This document shows, in pieces, positions 24,395 through 34,097 of a stretch of DNA of 64,000 nt. The translations under genes and the position numbers were made by a program. Origin of the DNA: Geomonas silvestris (GTDB lineage Bacteria > Desulfobacterota > Desulfuromonadia > Geobacterales > Geobacteraceae); contig NZ_BLXX01000002.1 of assembly GCF_014193515.1 (NCBI RefSeq), positions 62,001 through 126,000 on the forward strand. The letters run 5' to 3'. Within the stretch, counting starts at the first letter, position 1; each line of letters starts with the position of its first letter. The notes under the pieces were generated by a model. The model had not been told where the DNA came from. It made no database searches and saw nothing but the letters and a program-made list of their open reading frames with translations.

Positions 24395-24666
24395 CAGGTA
24401 CCTCCCTTTGCCCCCGCTAACAGGACCATGTCGGTCTTTTTTATCCTTATAACAGATTAGCAAATGCATGCAAGCGTTTTTTATGAGAATGGGATCGGCG
24501 TGCCCTCCCTGACGAAACCGTGTAAGCCTGCAGATTCCACTTACTTTTTCCTGCACGCGCTGGGTACCGTTTAAGTCGGGACAGCTGCTGCCGATAAGTT
24601 CATGAGAGAACCGCGGTCCGCACCGGAGCACTCCCGCCCGAGGTCCGCGCCCAAGGAGGCCGCAAC

Positions 24667-25851
24667 ATGAAGGAACTCGTTAACTTCTACCTCAACATGA
24701 GCATCAGATTCCGGCTCACTCTGCTGTGCGTCTGCTACAGCTTCTGCATCATAGCGGCGGCCCTGGCAGCGGAATTCGGTTCCGGTTTCTTGCGCTACGG
24801 GTCTAGCGTCATCTTCATCCTTTTGGGCGCGGTGTTCGGGGGACTCAACATCTGGTCGATCCGCTCGCCGCTGATCCGCACGGTGGGGTACCTGGAAACC
24901 ATGGCCAACGGTGACCTCACCCAGCGCATCGTCATCAACCGCGACAACGAGATCAGCAAGATGCTCCGCTCCCTGCAGCACCTGCAGGAATCGATGCGCA
25001 GCATCATTTCCGGCATCCAGACCACGGCAACCCAGCTGACCAGCGCCTCCGGCGAGTTGAGTGCCACCTCCAGCAAGATAGCCGAGGGGACCGGGCGCGC
25101 CTCGCAGCAGTCGGACTCGGTGTCGACCGCCGTCGTGGAGATGGCGACGGTAAGCAGCGACATCGCGCTCAGCTGCCAGCGGATGGCCGAGCGCGCCGGC
25201 AGCACCGAGAGCGCCACTCGCAAGGGTGACGAGACCATCGCACACATGGCGGCCATGATGGGTGCCATCGAGAAAAGCGTCGTGGATACCATGGACGACG
25301 TGAAGGCGCTGGGGACCAACTCCGAGCGTATCGGGGACATCGTGGTAGCCATCCAGGACATCGCCGACCAGACCAACCTCTTGGCGCTGAACGCTGCCAT
25401 CGAGGCGGCCCGTGCCGGCGAACAGGGACGCGGCTTCGCGGTAGTGGCAGACGAGGTGCGCCGGCTTGCCGAGCGTACCACCGCGGCGACCCGCGAGATC
25501 CAGTCCATCATCGGGGCGCTGCAGGGGGACGTGAAGAAGGTGGTCGACTCGATGGAGCGCAGTGCGGAGAGTGTGCGGACCGGCAGCGAGGACGTACAGC
25601 ACTCCAACCAGGCCATAACCTTCATCAAGGAGCAGATTGCACCGCTTTTGGAATACGTCGACCAGGTGGCAACCGCGGTGGAGCAGCAGTCCGCGACCAG
25701 CGCGACCATAACCGAGAGCATGCATCAGATCACCGGCGTGGTGCACGATGCTGCCCAGGGTGCGCACCAGTCCGAGCAGGCCGCGGCCAACCTGGCGCAC
25801 TCGGCCCGCGAACTGAACACCGTGGTGAACCGGTTCAAGCTGGTGGGGTGA
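24667..25851 (+). CDS. Methyl-accepting chemotaxis protein lacking a large sensor domain
   Basis: 394 aa, AAGGAGG before the ATG. Two hydrophobic helices close together (about 16-38 and 42-62) leave only a few periplasmic residues, so no ligand-binding domain is present. HAMP follows ([12 protein letters not shown]), then the methyl-accepting signalling domain with the canonical tip [20 protein letters not shown] and [15 protein letters not shown]. It may sense membrane state, or internal signals such as redox or osmotic change. Unlike the MCP 660 bp upstream, its tip is canonical. Confidence 0.92.
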   Translation: MKELVNFYLNMSIRFRLTLLCVCYSFCIIAAALAAEFGSGFLRYGSSVIFILLGAVFGGLNIWSIRSPLIRTVGYLETMANGDLTQRIVINRDNEISKMLRSLQHLQESMRSIISGIQTTATQLTSASGELSATSSKIAEGTGRASQQSDSVSTAVVEMATVSSDIALSCQRMAERAGSTESATRKGDETIAHMAAMMGAIEKSVVDTMDDVKALGTNSERIGDIVVAIQDIADQTNLLALNAAIEAARAGEQGRGFAVVADEVRRLAERTTAATREIQSIIGALQGDVKKVVDSMERSAESVRTGSEDVQHSNQAITFIKEQIAPLLEYVDQVATAVEQQSATSATITESMHQITGVVHDAAQGAHQSEQAAANLAHSARELNTVVNRFKLVG

Positions 25852-25889
25852 GCCCAAGGGCGACCTATTACCAGCACCGACCGTCAAAC

Positions 25890-25928
25890 AAAAAAGGGCA
25901 GGCGCCATTTCGGCGACCTGCCCGTTTT
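25890..25928. terminator. Bidirectional terminator between MCP and prkA-like gene
   Basis: GGGCAGG-CGCC / GGCG-CCTGCCC stem with a bulged A, flanked by six A on the left and TTTT on the right. It serves the convergent MCP (plus) and prkA-like (minus) genes. Confidence 0.75.
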
Positions 25929-25950
25929 ACTTCCCGCTTTTGCCTCTCCC

Positions 25951-26007
25951 TAGTCCCAGATCTCCGGTCCCCAGCCCCTGCCTTTCAGCCCCTAGTCCCT
26001 GCCTTTC
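25951..26007 (-). repeat. G-rich repeat beginning immediately after the prkA-like stop codon
   Basis: On the minus strand the stop codon is followed by GAAAGGCAGGGACTAGGGGC, then a second AAAGGCAGGGGCTGGGG unit. The motif matches those after the stops at 24006 and 31720. Confidence 0.7.
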
Positions 26008-28296
26008 TCACACATGGAACTTCCGCGCCAGGTCGTTGTCGATCACGTAGACGCAGATCTCCTTGGCCGCCTGCTTGGTGTACTTAAACTTGTCGGAACT
26101 CAGGTTGTTGATCAGGAAGCTTACGTCGTCGCGGATCCGCTTGTCGTAGGTCTTGAAGGCCTCGGTATCGTAATCCTTGATGGCGCGCCTGAAGTTGGCG
26201 TTCTCCAGAAACGGCTCCAGCACCTTTTCCTTCAGGTTGTACACGTAACGGTCGTGCAGGTCCTGGTACAGCGCAGTTTCCTGCGGCTTTTTCCCCTCTA
26301 CCAGGATCTCCTGGGTGAGCGCCCGGCCGGTGTACTCCTTCTGGGTCTCCCTTCTGAAGCGCTGCCGGCTCTCCTCGTCCGCCTTCTGCCCCAAAAGCCT
26401 CCCCTCGATGGCCGAAAGGAACTCCTCGGTGATCTCCAGCCGCTCGCCGGTGAACCGGCAGATCTCTACGGAACCGGGTTCGAAGTTGACCGCGAACATG
26501 TAGTGCAGGGTGTCGCGCTCGATCTGCGCCTCGTTGTAGTAGTAGAGCGCCTCCTTCACCTCCTGGAGCACCACGAAATCGTAGTTGTGCACCAGGCTCT
26601 CCATGAACCCCTCGGGGATCAGCTCCTTGAGCTCCTTTCTCCAGCGCAGGAAGAAGGTGGAGAGGTGGCTCATGTTGATCATCTTGTCCTTGCGCGCATA
26701 GGCCGCGTAGAAATCTGAGAAGATCTTGATCGACTCGCGCCCGGAGAAGCCGTGGTCCCCCTCGTGCTCGCTCTCGGCGATGATTTTTTTGCGCCGCTTG
26801 GCGGTGAGCCTTTTCCGGTCCTCCTCGGTGAGCCACTCCGGGATGTGCCCGGTGTAGATCTCCATCTTGAGGATCTGAAGGTGCTCGTCGCAGTAGAGCC
26901 GGTACTTCTCGGGGTCCCCGATCCACTCGAGGAGCGCATCCGACTTGATGTTCATGCGGGTGGAGATGATCACCCGGGCGAAGTTGTGCAACACGCGCGG
27001 CAGGAAGCCTCCGTCGATATGCTTGCCGAAGATGTTCCGGTAGATCTCCACCTCGGTATTGAGGTCCATTACGTAGGGGATGTTGATGAACTCGATGCGG
27101 TCGGTGAAGGACTGCACCCCTTCGATGGAACGCTCGTCCTCGGGGTTCATGAGCGCGATGAAGAGCGAGCGGACGTTCTCCTCGATGTCCTCGACCTTGT
27201 GGATCCCCTCGGAGATGATGTTGTGCAGCTCCAAAAGCCTTTCCGCGTTGTGCGACTTCACGTCCATGAGGGCATAGATGCCGTTGTTGGTCCGGGCGAA
27301 GTTGGAGAAGAGGTACTTCACCTCGTTGGAGTCGCCCAGGAGATGGTCGATCCGCTTCTGCAAAAGCTCGTTGGTGAGCACGTTCATCCGCATCGGCTTG
27401 TCGCCGGGGTTGAATACGGTGATCCCCTCCCCCAGCCGCCGGTTGAACCGGTAGGGGCGGACCTGGATCATCTTGAAGAGATCGGCCGGATCCTCGAGCC
27501 GCGCCGAAAGGGCCTGGAAGAGCGAGCTGCAGATAGTGCAGGGGGAGTCGCGGAAGACCCAGTCGTACTCTTTCTCGGTGAAGAGCTGCCACTTGAAGGA
27601 ATCGTTGTTGAACAGGTCGTCGAAGAAGGCGCGGCGCTGCCCCTTGTCGATCATGAGGAGCGGGCTGTCGTGCGACGGACAGGGGATCTCCACCACGTCG
27701 TTTCGGTGCAGCGAACCCTTGGCCTCGCTCAAGTCCTGCGGGTCGAGCTCGTACTCGTCCAAAAGGTGCGAGAGCTTCTCCATGAAGGCGCCGACCTGGT
27801 GCTCCTTGAAGCGCCCCAGGATGCGCCGATCCAGGTGCCAGACCACCTCGTAGGTGCGCCCGGCCTCGGTGTTGGCGTACTCCTCGAACTTCATCAACAG
27901 GTTGTTGAGGAAGGTACTCTTGCCGGAGCCCGGCGGCCCCTCGAAGATGTAGATCTTGTTCTGGCGCGCCCCGCTCTTCATGGCGGCAACATGGTTCATG
28001 AGCCGGTTCGCGAAGAGGCGGTCGGCGAAGAAGGGACGGTCCGAGTTCTCCACGAAGAGCCGCCTGGTGTCGAAGCTGGCGAAGTTGATCGACTCGGGGT
28101 CATCCGGGTACTCGTCGATCCCCTGGCTCACGTAGGTCTTCACCATGTCGTGGAACAGCTGGAAAACGTTGCGCATCATCTGCGCCGGGTGCTCGGCCAC
28201 CAGCTTGATGTACTCCTGGTAGGAGATCGCGCCCCCTTTTTCCCGTTCCACGATGGTGCGGCTTAGCTGTTTGAGTACGGTTTCGATATCTGGCAT
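26008..28296 (-). CDS. PrkA-like AAA+ protein, second paralogue
   Basis: 762 aa. It is a P-loop protein of the PrkA/YeaG class with Walker A GPPGSGKSTFLNNLL near 117-131. It is longer and divergent from the 686-aa prkA in the same operon. A central insert has a Cys/His cluster (IPCPSHDSPL, SPCTICSSL) that could bind zinc. The C-terminal third is alpha-helical and ends without a recognisable protease domain. PrkA proteins have been described as serine kinases and also as AAA+ proteases, so the activity here is open. The start lies 15 bp after the spoVR stop. The operon order prkA-yeaH-spoVR-prkA2 suggests it works with DUF444 and SpoVR in stress or stationary phase. Confidence 0.85.
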   Translation of the reverse strand: MPDIETVLKQLSRTIVEREKGGAISYQEYIKLVAEHPAQMMRNVFQLFHDMVKTYVSQGIDEYPDDPESINFASFDTRRLFVENSDRPFFADRLFANRLMNHVAAMKSGARQNKIYIFEGPPGSGKSTFLNNLLMKFEEYANTEAGRTYEVVWHLDRRILGRFKEHQVGAFMEKLSHLLDEYELDPQDLSEAKGSLHRNDVVEIPCPSHDSPLLMIDKGQRRAFFDDLFNNDSFKWQLFTEKEYDWVFRDSPCTICSSLFQALSARLEDPADLFKMIQVRPYRFNRRLGEGITVFNPGDKPMRMNVLTNELLQKRIDHLLGDSNEVKYLFSNFARTNNGIYALMDVKSHNAERLLELHNIISEGIHKVEDIEENVRSLFIALMNPEDERSIEGVQSFTDRIEFINIPYVMDLNTEVEIYRNIFGKHIDGGFLPRVLHNFARVIISTRMNIKSDALLEWIGDPEKYRLYCDEHLQILKMEIYTGHIPEWLTEEDRKRLTAKRRKKIIAESEHEGDHGFSGRESIKIFSDFYAAYARKDKMINMSHLSTFFLRWRKELKELIPEGFMESLVHNYDFVVLQEVKEALYYYNEAQIERDTLHYMFAVNFEPGSVEICRFTGERLEITEEFLSAIEGRLLGQKADEESRQRFRRETQKEYTGRALTQEILVEGKKPQETALYQDLHDRYVYNLKEKVLEPFLENANFRRAIKDYDTEAFKTYDKRIRDDVSFLINNLSSDKFKYTKQAAKEICVYVIDNDLARKFHV

Positions 28297-28311
28297 GGCT
28301 TGTCCCGCCTG

Positions 28312-29937
28312 TCACAGGGTCTTACGGTTCAAAGTCTTGTTCTTCATGGTGTAGAGCACCCGCTGCCAGGTGATCTGCGGCTCTTCGGCCCCCTCCCGGC
28401 CCGCGCCGCGCGGCGCGTCCACCACCGCCTCGCTGGTCTCCAACTGGACCTCGTTCCCCCAGAGGAACTCGATACCCACCAGCGTGTTGGCGATGTACTC
28501 CTGCACCAGCTGTTTCCCCTCGAAGTGGTGCACCAGGTACAGCGTCCCGTTCTCCCCGCGCTCCGGAGCGATCTCGATGTAGGGGGGATGGTACAAAGAG
28601 GCCAGCACCATGTCGCGGTAATCCTCGGCCTTGCGGCTCTTCACGTAGTACTGCCAGACCATGCGCTGGGGGTCCAGGCGCTTGCCGGTAACGAAAAGGT
28701 TGTGCCGGTCGGTGAACTCCTGGTCCACGAAGTACTTGATGAACAGGAAGTCGGAGAGCTCGGAGCGCACCTTGAAGATCATCTGGTCGCCGAGGCCTGC
28801 GTCCATCTTGTAGTTCTTGCGCGCCTCGACGTCGGTGAGCCGGTGGAAATCGTACCCCACCCGACCGGCGTCTCCCGCTTCCTTCAAAAACTGCATGAGC
28901 CGCATCCCCAGCGCGTAGGGGTTCATGCCGACCCGCGGCAGGGAGGTGACGCCGGCGTGCACCCTGGCGAAGTCGACCTCGTGCCCCTTGATCCGGTCGT
29001 CCTCCAAAAAGAGCTTCTCGTGCCAGTAGCTCGCCCACCCCTCGTTCATGATCTTGGTGCGGATCTGGGGCTGGAAGAAGATCGAGGTTTTGCGCACCAC
29101 CTCGAGCACCGAGCGCATCCACTGGTTCTCCTCGCGCGCCAGGAACTCGGAGTTCTCGATCAAAAAGCGCAGGAGGTCGTGGCGCTCGCGGTGCTGCACC
29201 CCGGCGTTCTTGGCGAAGTGGGCGTCCAGCTCGGGGTACTTGGCGACCACATCGGCGAAGAAGAGCTGCTCGCCGCGCTCGGAACCGTGCGCCTGCACCA
29301 GCTCGTTGAAGTGCGCAACCTCTTTCAGGTAATCGCCGATGGGGACCTTTTTGACCGCCTGCAGGAAAACGTCGAAGTAGTAGTTGAGGCGTGCCGAGCA
29401 CTCCGCGTCGCTCGGCGCCAGAAGCGGCGAGAGTTCCTCGTGGTAGCCCACCAGGTTGTCGATGGAGCGGGCGAACTCAAGGATGTAGTCGACCCAGCGC
29501 CCCTTTTCGGCGCGCAGCTTGGCGATCACCCGTTTGTCCGAGAGCGCCTCGCCGGTGAAGTCGTACTCCCAGGTGTGCCGGAAGCAGTGGTTGTTCTGGA
29601 AGAAGTCGATGTGCCCCAGCACGTGGTAGAAGATCATCACGTTCAGCCAGTCCGGGTTGTTGTCGTTGTAGAAAGAGATGGCCGGGCGGGTGTTGATCAC
29701 CGTCTCGTAGGGGTTGTGCGGGTAGAGCTCGTACTCCCCCTTGCCGCGCAGCACCTCGACGTCGTGCACCCAGTAGTCGTAGAGCGTGGGGATCATCACC
29801 TTGGGGGAGAGTTCGATCAGGTCCCGGTTGGTGACGATGTACTCCAGGGTCTCGTCGGTGAAGGAGAGCCCCGCCTCGCGGGCCCGCACCTTGCACCCTT
29901 CCATGATCTCTTTGGTATGTTGGTTGATCAGTTCCAT
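28312..29937 (-). CDS. spoVR: SpoVR family protein (YcgB-like)
   Basis: 541 aa, matching the SpoVR/YcgB family in length and in motifs such as YDYWVHDVEV, NTRPAISFYNDN, NEGWASYWHEK and NPYALGMRLM. Known members are needed for spore cortex formation in Bacillus and appear in stationary phase in E. coli; the molecular activity is unknown. The conserved acidic and histidine residues look like a possible metal site. It is the third gene of the prkA-yeaH-spoVR-prkA2 operon. In many proteobacteria these families co-occur, supporting a shared stress role. Confidence 0.93.
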   Translation of the reverse strand: MELINQHTKEIMEGCKVRAREAGLSFTDETLEYIVTNRDLIELSPKVMIPTLYDYWVHDVEVLRGKGEYELYPHNPYETVINTRPAISFYNDNNPDWLNVMIFYHVLGHIDFFQNNHCFRHTWEYDFTGEALSDKRVIAKLRAEKGRWVDYILEFARSIDNLVGYHEELSPLLAPSDAECSARLNYYFDVFLQAVKKVPIGDYLKEVAHFNELVQAHGSERGEQLFFADVVAKYPELDAHFAKNAGVQHRERHDLLRFLIENSEFLAREENQWMRSVLEVVRKTSIFFQPQIRTKIMNEGWASYWHEKLFLEDDRIKGHEVDFARVHAGVTSLPRVGMNPYALGMRLMQFLKEAGDAGRVGYDFHRLTDVEARKNYKMDAGLGDQMIFKVRSELSDFLFIKYFVDQEFTDRHNLFVTGKRLDPQRMVWQYYVKSRKAEDYRDMVLASLYHPPYIEIAPERGENGTLYLVHHFEGKQLVQEYIANTLVGIEFLWGNEVQLETSEAVVDAPRGAGREGAEEPQITWQRVLYTMKNKTLNRKTL

Positions 29938-29997
29938 AACAGCCTCTGGATGATCTTGTTTCCATTCAATTTCGGCATTCCCGGTGAGGCAACAGCC

Positions 29998-30136
29998 CCG
30001 GGCGAATGATCATTCGCCCCTACCGTCCTCCCTCTCCCCTGGCGGGAGAGGGTCGGGGTGAGGGGGAAGCCGCCCTGACGCCGCTGCTGACCTCGCGTCC
30101 CCCCTTTGAAAAAGGGGAGACAGGGGGGATTCGCCC
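29998..30136. repeat. Composite of three dispersed repeat types in the yeaH-spoVR gap
   Basis: The 199-bp gap contains a GGGCGAATGATCATTCGCCC palindrome (29998-30024), a CCTCTCCC...GGGAGAGGG-TCGGGGTGAGGG unit (about 30030-30065), a CCCCCCTTTGAAAAAGGGGA unit (about 30100-30120) and a half palindrome ATTCGCCCCTAC (30129-30140). The last overlaps the end of yeaH. Confidence 0.75.
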
Positions 30137-31513
30137 CTACGAAATCAGCTTTCTGATCCCGTCGATGACCCGGGCCTCTTCGGCGTCCTCGGTCATCACG
30201 TCCATGCGCAGCAGGTCCGCCTTGTCGCGCAAAAGCCCCGAGGATTCCAGGTAGCGCGCCACCTCGGTCCACTGGGTGCCGCTGTGCTCGGCGATGGTCA
30301 CCCCCATGCGGCTTACGTAGCTGAGCATCTTCACCAGCTCGGGGATCGACTTGTCGCCGCCGGTGTCCCAGTCGTCGCCGTCGGTGCCGTGGAACACGTA
30401 GATGTTGTAGTCGGCCGCCAGGTTCTCCTTGGCGACGATCTCGTTCACCAGCTTGTAGGCGCTGGCCACCTCGGTACCGCCGGCCACCCGCGAGTTGTAG
30501 TAGGTGTTGAAGTCCGGGACTTCCTTCGCCTCGGTGTCGTGCAGGATGAAACGCGACTCCACCTGCCCCGCGTACTGGTACAGAAGCCAGCTGTAGATCA
30601 TGACATGCTGGGTGCAGACCAGCTCGGTCACCTTGCCGGCCATAGAACCGGAGTAGTCGCGCAGGAAGAAGACCATGGCCTGCGGCTCGTAGTCCTTCTC
30701 CATGGAGAAGATCCGGTACACCTTGTCGCGCGGCGAGATCAGAAACCGGCTGGGGTCGATGTCCCCCACGTCCGGGAGGTTCCCCAGCGCGATGTTGGTC
30801 TCGACGAGCTTTCTTAAGGTCGCCTTCTTGTCCAGCACCTGCCCCGAGCCGCGGTTGCGGTCGGTAAGGTCGTAGACGTAACGGGTGAAGGAGCGTTTTT
30901 TTCCTTTCTCGCGCAGGTTGGGGAGCTGGAACTGCTCGGTGAGCACCCGTCCCAGTTCGTAGGCCGAGGTGTCCAGTTCGTGGGCCTCCCCTTCGCCCTG
31001 GCCCGGCCCCTGCCCCGAGTCCTCGCCGCTTTCCCGCACCTTCTGTTCGCCGATGACCTCCCCTTCCTCGCCCTTGCCGGCCCCGCCGGTCGATCCCCCT
31101 TCGCCGGGGGGGCGGAGGGTCGGGTCGTGGACCAACTTCTCCTCCTCGGTCGAGGGGACCACCACGATCTTCCCTTTCCCCCCTTTACCCGGTTTCACCA
31201 GGCGCCCGACCTTGATCTTGCGGGGGAAGCCGTCCTTCTCGCGCTGCCGGTCCCGCTCCAAGAGCTCGTCAAGCGCCTTCATCTGCATGGTGAAGGGGTT
31301 CGCCACCCGCTCCTGCTCCTGCAGGACAGCCAAGTCCTGCCAGGTGTAGAGCCCGCGGGAGAAGAGAGGGAACGGTCCGCCGCGGTCACCGGTGTAGATC
31401 TCACGGTGTTCCGGCAGGACCAGCTCCCGCGCGAACCGCTCGGCGCGTTCCGGGTCCAGCCCCTTGGCTTTCAGCTCTTCCAGGTATTTTTCCGGATCTT
31501 TCATGGCGTCCAT
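30137..31513 (-). CDS. yeaH: YeaH/YhbH family protein (DUF444)
   Basis: 458 aa. The family is DUF444, known as partner of PrkA/YeaG. The N-terminal region carries a charged low-complexity linker (Gly/Glu-rich, about 130-185). The C-terminal part is von Willebrand A-like, with MIDAS-type residues FLRDYSGSMAG near 290-300 and later HGTDGDDWDTG. An ATPase plus VWA-protein pairing is typical of MoxR-like chaperone systems, so YeaH may be a substrate or metal-binding adaptor for the two PrkA proteins (inference). The start ATG at 31513 has a modest GGACG upstream. Confidence 0.92.
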   Translation of the reverse strand: MDAMKDPEKYLEELKAKGLDPERAERFARELVLPEHREIYTGDRGGPFPLFSRGLYTWQDLAVLQEQERVANPFTMQMKALDELLERDRQREKDGFPRKIKVGRLVKPGKGGKGKIVVVPSTEEEKLVHDPTLRPPGEGGSTGGAGKGEEGEVIGEQKVRESGEDSGQGPGQGEGEAHELDTSAYELGRVLTEQFQLPNLREKGKKRSFTRYVYDLTDRNRGSGQVLDKKATLRKLVETNIALGNLPDVGDIDPSRFLISPRDKVYRIFSMEKDYEPQAMVFFLRDYSGSMAGKVTELVCTQHVMIYSWLLYQYAGQVESRFILHDTEAKEVPDFNTYYNSRVAGGTEVASAYKLVNEIVAKENLAADYNIYVFHGTDGDDWDTGGDKSIPELVKMLSYVSRMGVTIAEHSGTQWTEVARYLESSGLLRDKADLLRMDVMTEDAEEARVIDGIRKLIS

Positions 31514-31587
31514 CCGCCCTCGTTGACAATTGCCCTACTCAAAGTGGACCTTTGACTTCTCAGGGCTCCAGTAACCTCTGACCAACT

Positions 31588-31719
31588 CTCCTTCCCCCCT
31601 GGCGGGGGGGCGGGGTGAGGGGGAGCGGCCCCAAGGTGAGTGTCACTCCGTGGCAACCTCCCCCATCCCCCGGCCCCCTCCCGCAAGTGGAGGGGGCTTC
31701 GAGCCCCTAGCCCCTGCCT
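31588..31719. repeat. REP-like repeats plus stop-abutting G-rich repeat in the prkA-yeaH gap
   Basis: A CCCCCCTGGCGGGGGGGCGG unit followed by GGTGAGGG (about 31595-31622), a CCCCATCCCCC...CCTCCCGCAAGTGGAGGGGG unit (about 31661-31697), and on the minus strand AGGCAGGGGCTAGGGGCTC (31719-31701) directly after the prkA stop codon. Confidence 0.7.
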
Positions 31720-33780
31720 CTAGCTCTCATCCTCCTGGGTGCAGAAGTACTCGATGGTCTTCTGCGCGCAGGTGCGGCAGTAGCCGAGTTTGCCGAGCAT
31801 GGTCACGATCATCCGGTCGTAGAGCTTCTGGTTCTCCTCGTTGGTCCGGTTGGCCAGGGCGCCGATCAGGCTCCCCGCACCGGCGATGTCCGACTTGAGC
31901 CGCACGTCGGTGACCGCCTTCACCAGTTCGAGGTTGTCCATGAAGTCGTAGTTGGGATCGACCGAGATCTTCTGGCCGTAGATCTTGCGGATCGAGGTCC
32001 TGAAGGAGGCGCGTTGCTCCTCGGTCTTCAAGCCGATGCGCTCCTCGACGCTCTTCACGTAACGCTCGTCGATCTTAAGCGCCCTCAGCTCGCCGGTCTG
32101 GGGATCCTTGTACTTCCACATCCGGTCCGGCCCCAGGTTCTCGGCGTCGATGCCGATGATCATGTTCACGTAGTTCTGCACGTCCTTGCGGATGGCCATC
32201 GGTTCGTCCATGTAGGCGTTGAACATCTCGGTCATGATCCGCTCGCGGTAGAGCTTCTTGCCGGTCTTCAGGTCCTCCAGGTACTTGGCCCGCTCGTTGG
32301 TGTCCACCACGTAGTCGAGCACCACCCGCTCCAGCGCCTTGAAGATGTCATAGGCGACCATGCAGCGCCCCTCGTTGGTGTCCGAGCTCTCCTTGAGAAT
32401 CTGGATGCTGCGCCCCAAGGAGCGGTGCCCCAACCCGCGCTGCCCGAAGCGCTTGGTGATGTCGGGCTCCTGTCCCAGGGCGTCGATCACCTCGGCGAGC
32501 GCCTTGATGCTCTTCTCGCCGGCCACCTCTCCGGCCGCGAGCTTCATGGTCTCGATGGGGGTCAGCTTCTCGCTCCTGGGGAGCCGGGTCAATACCACGC
32601 CGACCGACGCCGCGTAGTTCAGGTTCGGGTCCTGGTGCAGGGTCTCCTTGGTCAGCGTGGTCTTCGAGTCGGAGCCGATCGCGTAGGAGGTGAGCCCTTC
32701 CTGCATCCGGTAGTTCGTGTTGTGCGACACGTAGCAGATGCGGCAGCGGTCCACGATCGGCGCCTCTTCCTTCTCGGCCAGGAACCGGTTGAACTCGGAG
32801 TTGTTGCTGGTGGCGATGATCATCGAGTCGATGGGCCACTTGTAGCCGTCGATCTCGATGGCGCGGTTCTGGATGACACCGAGGTAGACCTGGACCAGGT
32901 CCTTCTTGTTCTTGAAGATCTCGTCCGAGAAGTGGATGCCGCCGCCCGCCACCCGCGCCAGCGCGCCGCGCCTTAAGTCGAAGCGGTACGGGTTGTTGGT
33001 GTCGGTGATGTGCAACAGCCGCTGGATCGACTCCTCACCCAGGAGGTCCACCGCCGAGGAGGTGATCTTGTCCTTGGCCGGATACTTGCCGGTCAGGGTC
33101 CCCAGGCTCTCGCTCATCGGCACCGGGATCACCGCGAGTTGGTCCAGCATCGTCTCCAGGTTGTCGTCGGCGTGCTGCCGGATGTCGTTCCAGATGTAGC
33201 CGCTGCAGGCCCCCAGGGGACGGTAGTTCCGGTACAAGAGGTCCAGTTCGTCCTCGGTGAAGCCCCCCTGCTCGGTGAGGAAGCGCCGGTTTTCCTCGAC
33301 GCTGTCGTAGAAGTTCATGGCCAGGATCATGGGGTCCTCGTAGGTCTGCGAGTCGATCTCGCGGATCTTCCCGTAGGTCCCCAGTTTGTCCATGTCGAGG
33401 AAGCGGAAGCTGTATTTGCGGTTTCGCTCGCGGGCCAGGAAGTTGCGGTACTGGGCGCAGAGGAACTCCACGAAGAAGGTCTTGCCGTTGCCCGGCTCAC
33501 CGACCAGCACGAAGGCCATCTCCTTGCTGGAGCCCCCCTCGGCCGCATCTTTGACGAACGAGACGAAGCTGTTGATTTCGTCGTACATCCCGATGGTGTG
33601 TTTGCGTCCGGTGCGAAAGATGTTGAAGTCGTAGGTGGTCTTAGCGTTCACCACGACCTTCTCGAAACCCTGCTCCAGGATCATGCGGCTGATGCCTTGG
33701 AACGCGTTCTCAAAGACCCTTTCCCCTGCCTTGACGGCGGTAAGGTGCTGCCGGAGCGAGTTGTTCTTCTGCGCAGTCAT
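31720..33780 (-). CDS. prkA: PrkA-type AAA+ serine kinase/protease
   Basis: 686 aa from the ATG at 33780, which has GGAGGAAAA upstream; ATGs further up lack such a signal. This is the canonical PrkA/YeaG: AAA+ Walker A VGEPGNGKTFF near 97-107 and IDGYKWPIDSMIIATSNNSE near 300. The protein ends with a CRTCAQKTIEYFC cysteine pair. PrkA was reported as a serine protein kinase, and in Bacillus also as an ATP-dependent protease. As first gene of the operon, it sits with its usual partner DUF444 and SpoVR. Upstream is a divergent lipoprotein gene. Confidence 0.94.
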   Translation of the reverse strand: MTAQKNNSLRQHLTAVKAGERVFENAFQGISRMILEQGFEKVVVNAKTTYDFNIFRTGRKHTIGMYDEINSFVSFVKDAAEGGSSKEMAFVLVGEPGNGKTFFVEFLCAQYRNFLARERNRKYSFRFLDMDKLGTYGKIREIDSQTYEDPMILAMNFYDSVEENRRFLTEQGGFTEDELDLLYRNYRPLGACSGYIWNDIRQHADDNLETMLDQLAVIPVPMSESLGTLTGKYPAKDKITSSAVDLLGEESIQRLLHITDTNNPYRFDLRRGALARVAGGGIHFSDEIFKNKKDLVQVYLGVIQNRAIEIDGYKWPIDSMIIATSNNSEFNRFLAEKEEAPIVDRCRICYVSHNTNYRMQEGLTSYAIGSDSKTTLTKETLHQDPNLNYAASVGVVLTRLPRSEKLTPIETMKLAAGEVAGEKSIKALAEVIDALGQEPDITKRFGQRGLGHRSLGRSIQILKESSDTNEGRCMVAYDIFKALERVVLDYVVDTNERAKYLEDLKTGKKLYRERIMTEMFNAYMDEPMAIRKDVQNYVNMIIGIDAENLGPDRMWKYKDPQTGELRALKIDERYVKSVEERIGLKTEEQRASFRTSIRKIYGQKISVDPNYDFMDNLELVKAVTDVRLKSDIAGAGSLIGALANRTNEENQKLYDRMIVTMLGKLGYCRTCAQKTIEYFCTQEDES

Positions 33781-34097
33781 GGTTTTCCTCCGCGTCATAC
33801 TGCTCAAGGTGTCTCTCTCATTGATTTCCAAGCTCTCGAAAAAATGATACGCCTTTCCCTATTTTTATGCCGTTTTTTTTCGCCGCTGCGACTGGACTTA
33901 GCCTTCATGAGAAACTAGAGAACCCCTCTAATCGGACCACTAATGAACTAGGTTCCTATTGTATCCCTCATGGCACGCAGTGCAACAAGGTGACGGCGAG
34001 ATGGCAAGAAAGCACGAAAAACCGCTTTCGTTTTAACCAGTGTTTGTTACTATTCAGACAGTGTCGGCATCATGAGAAATAAGGGATGGAGGGAATC
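33781..34097. other. Divergent intergenic region between prkA and a lipoprotein gene
   Basis: 317 bp, AT-richer than the surrounding genes. I searched for -24/-12 and -35/-10 patterns on both strands and found none convincing. Small frames here lack ribosome-binding sites. Confidence 0.4.
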
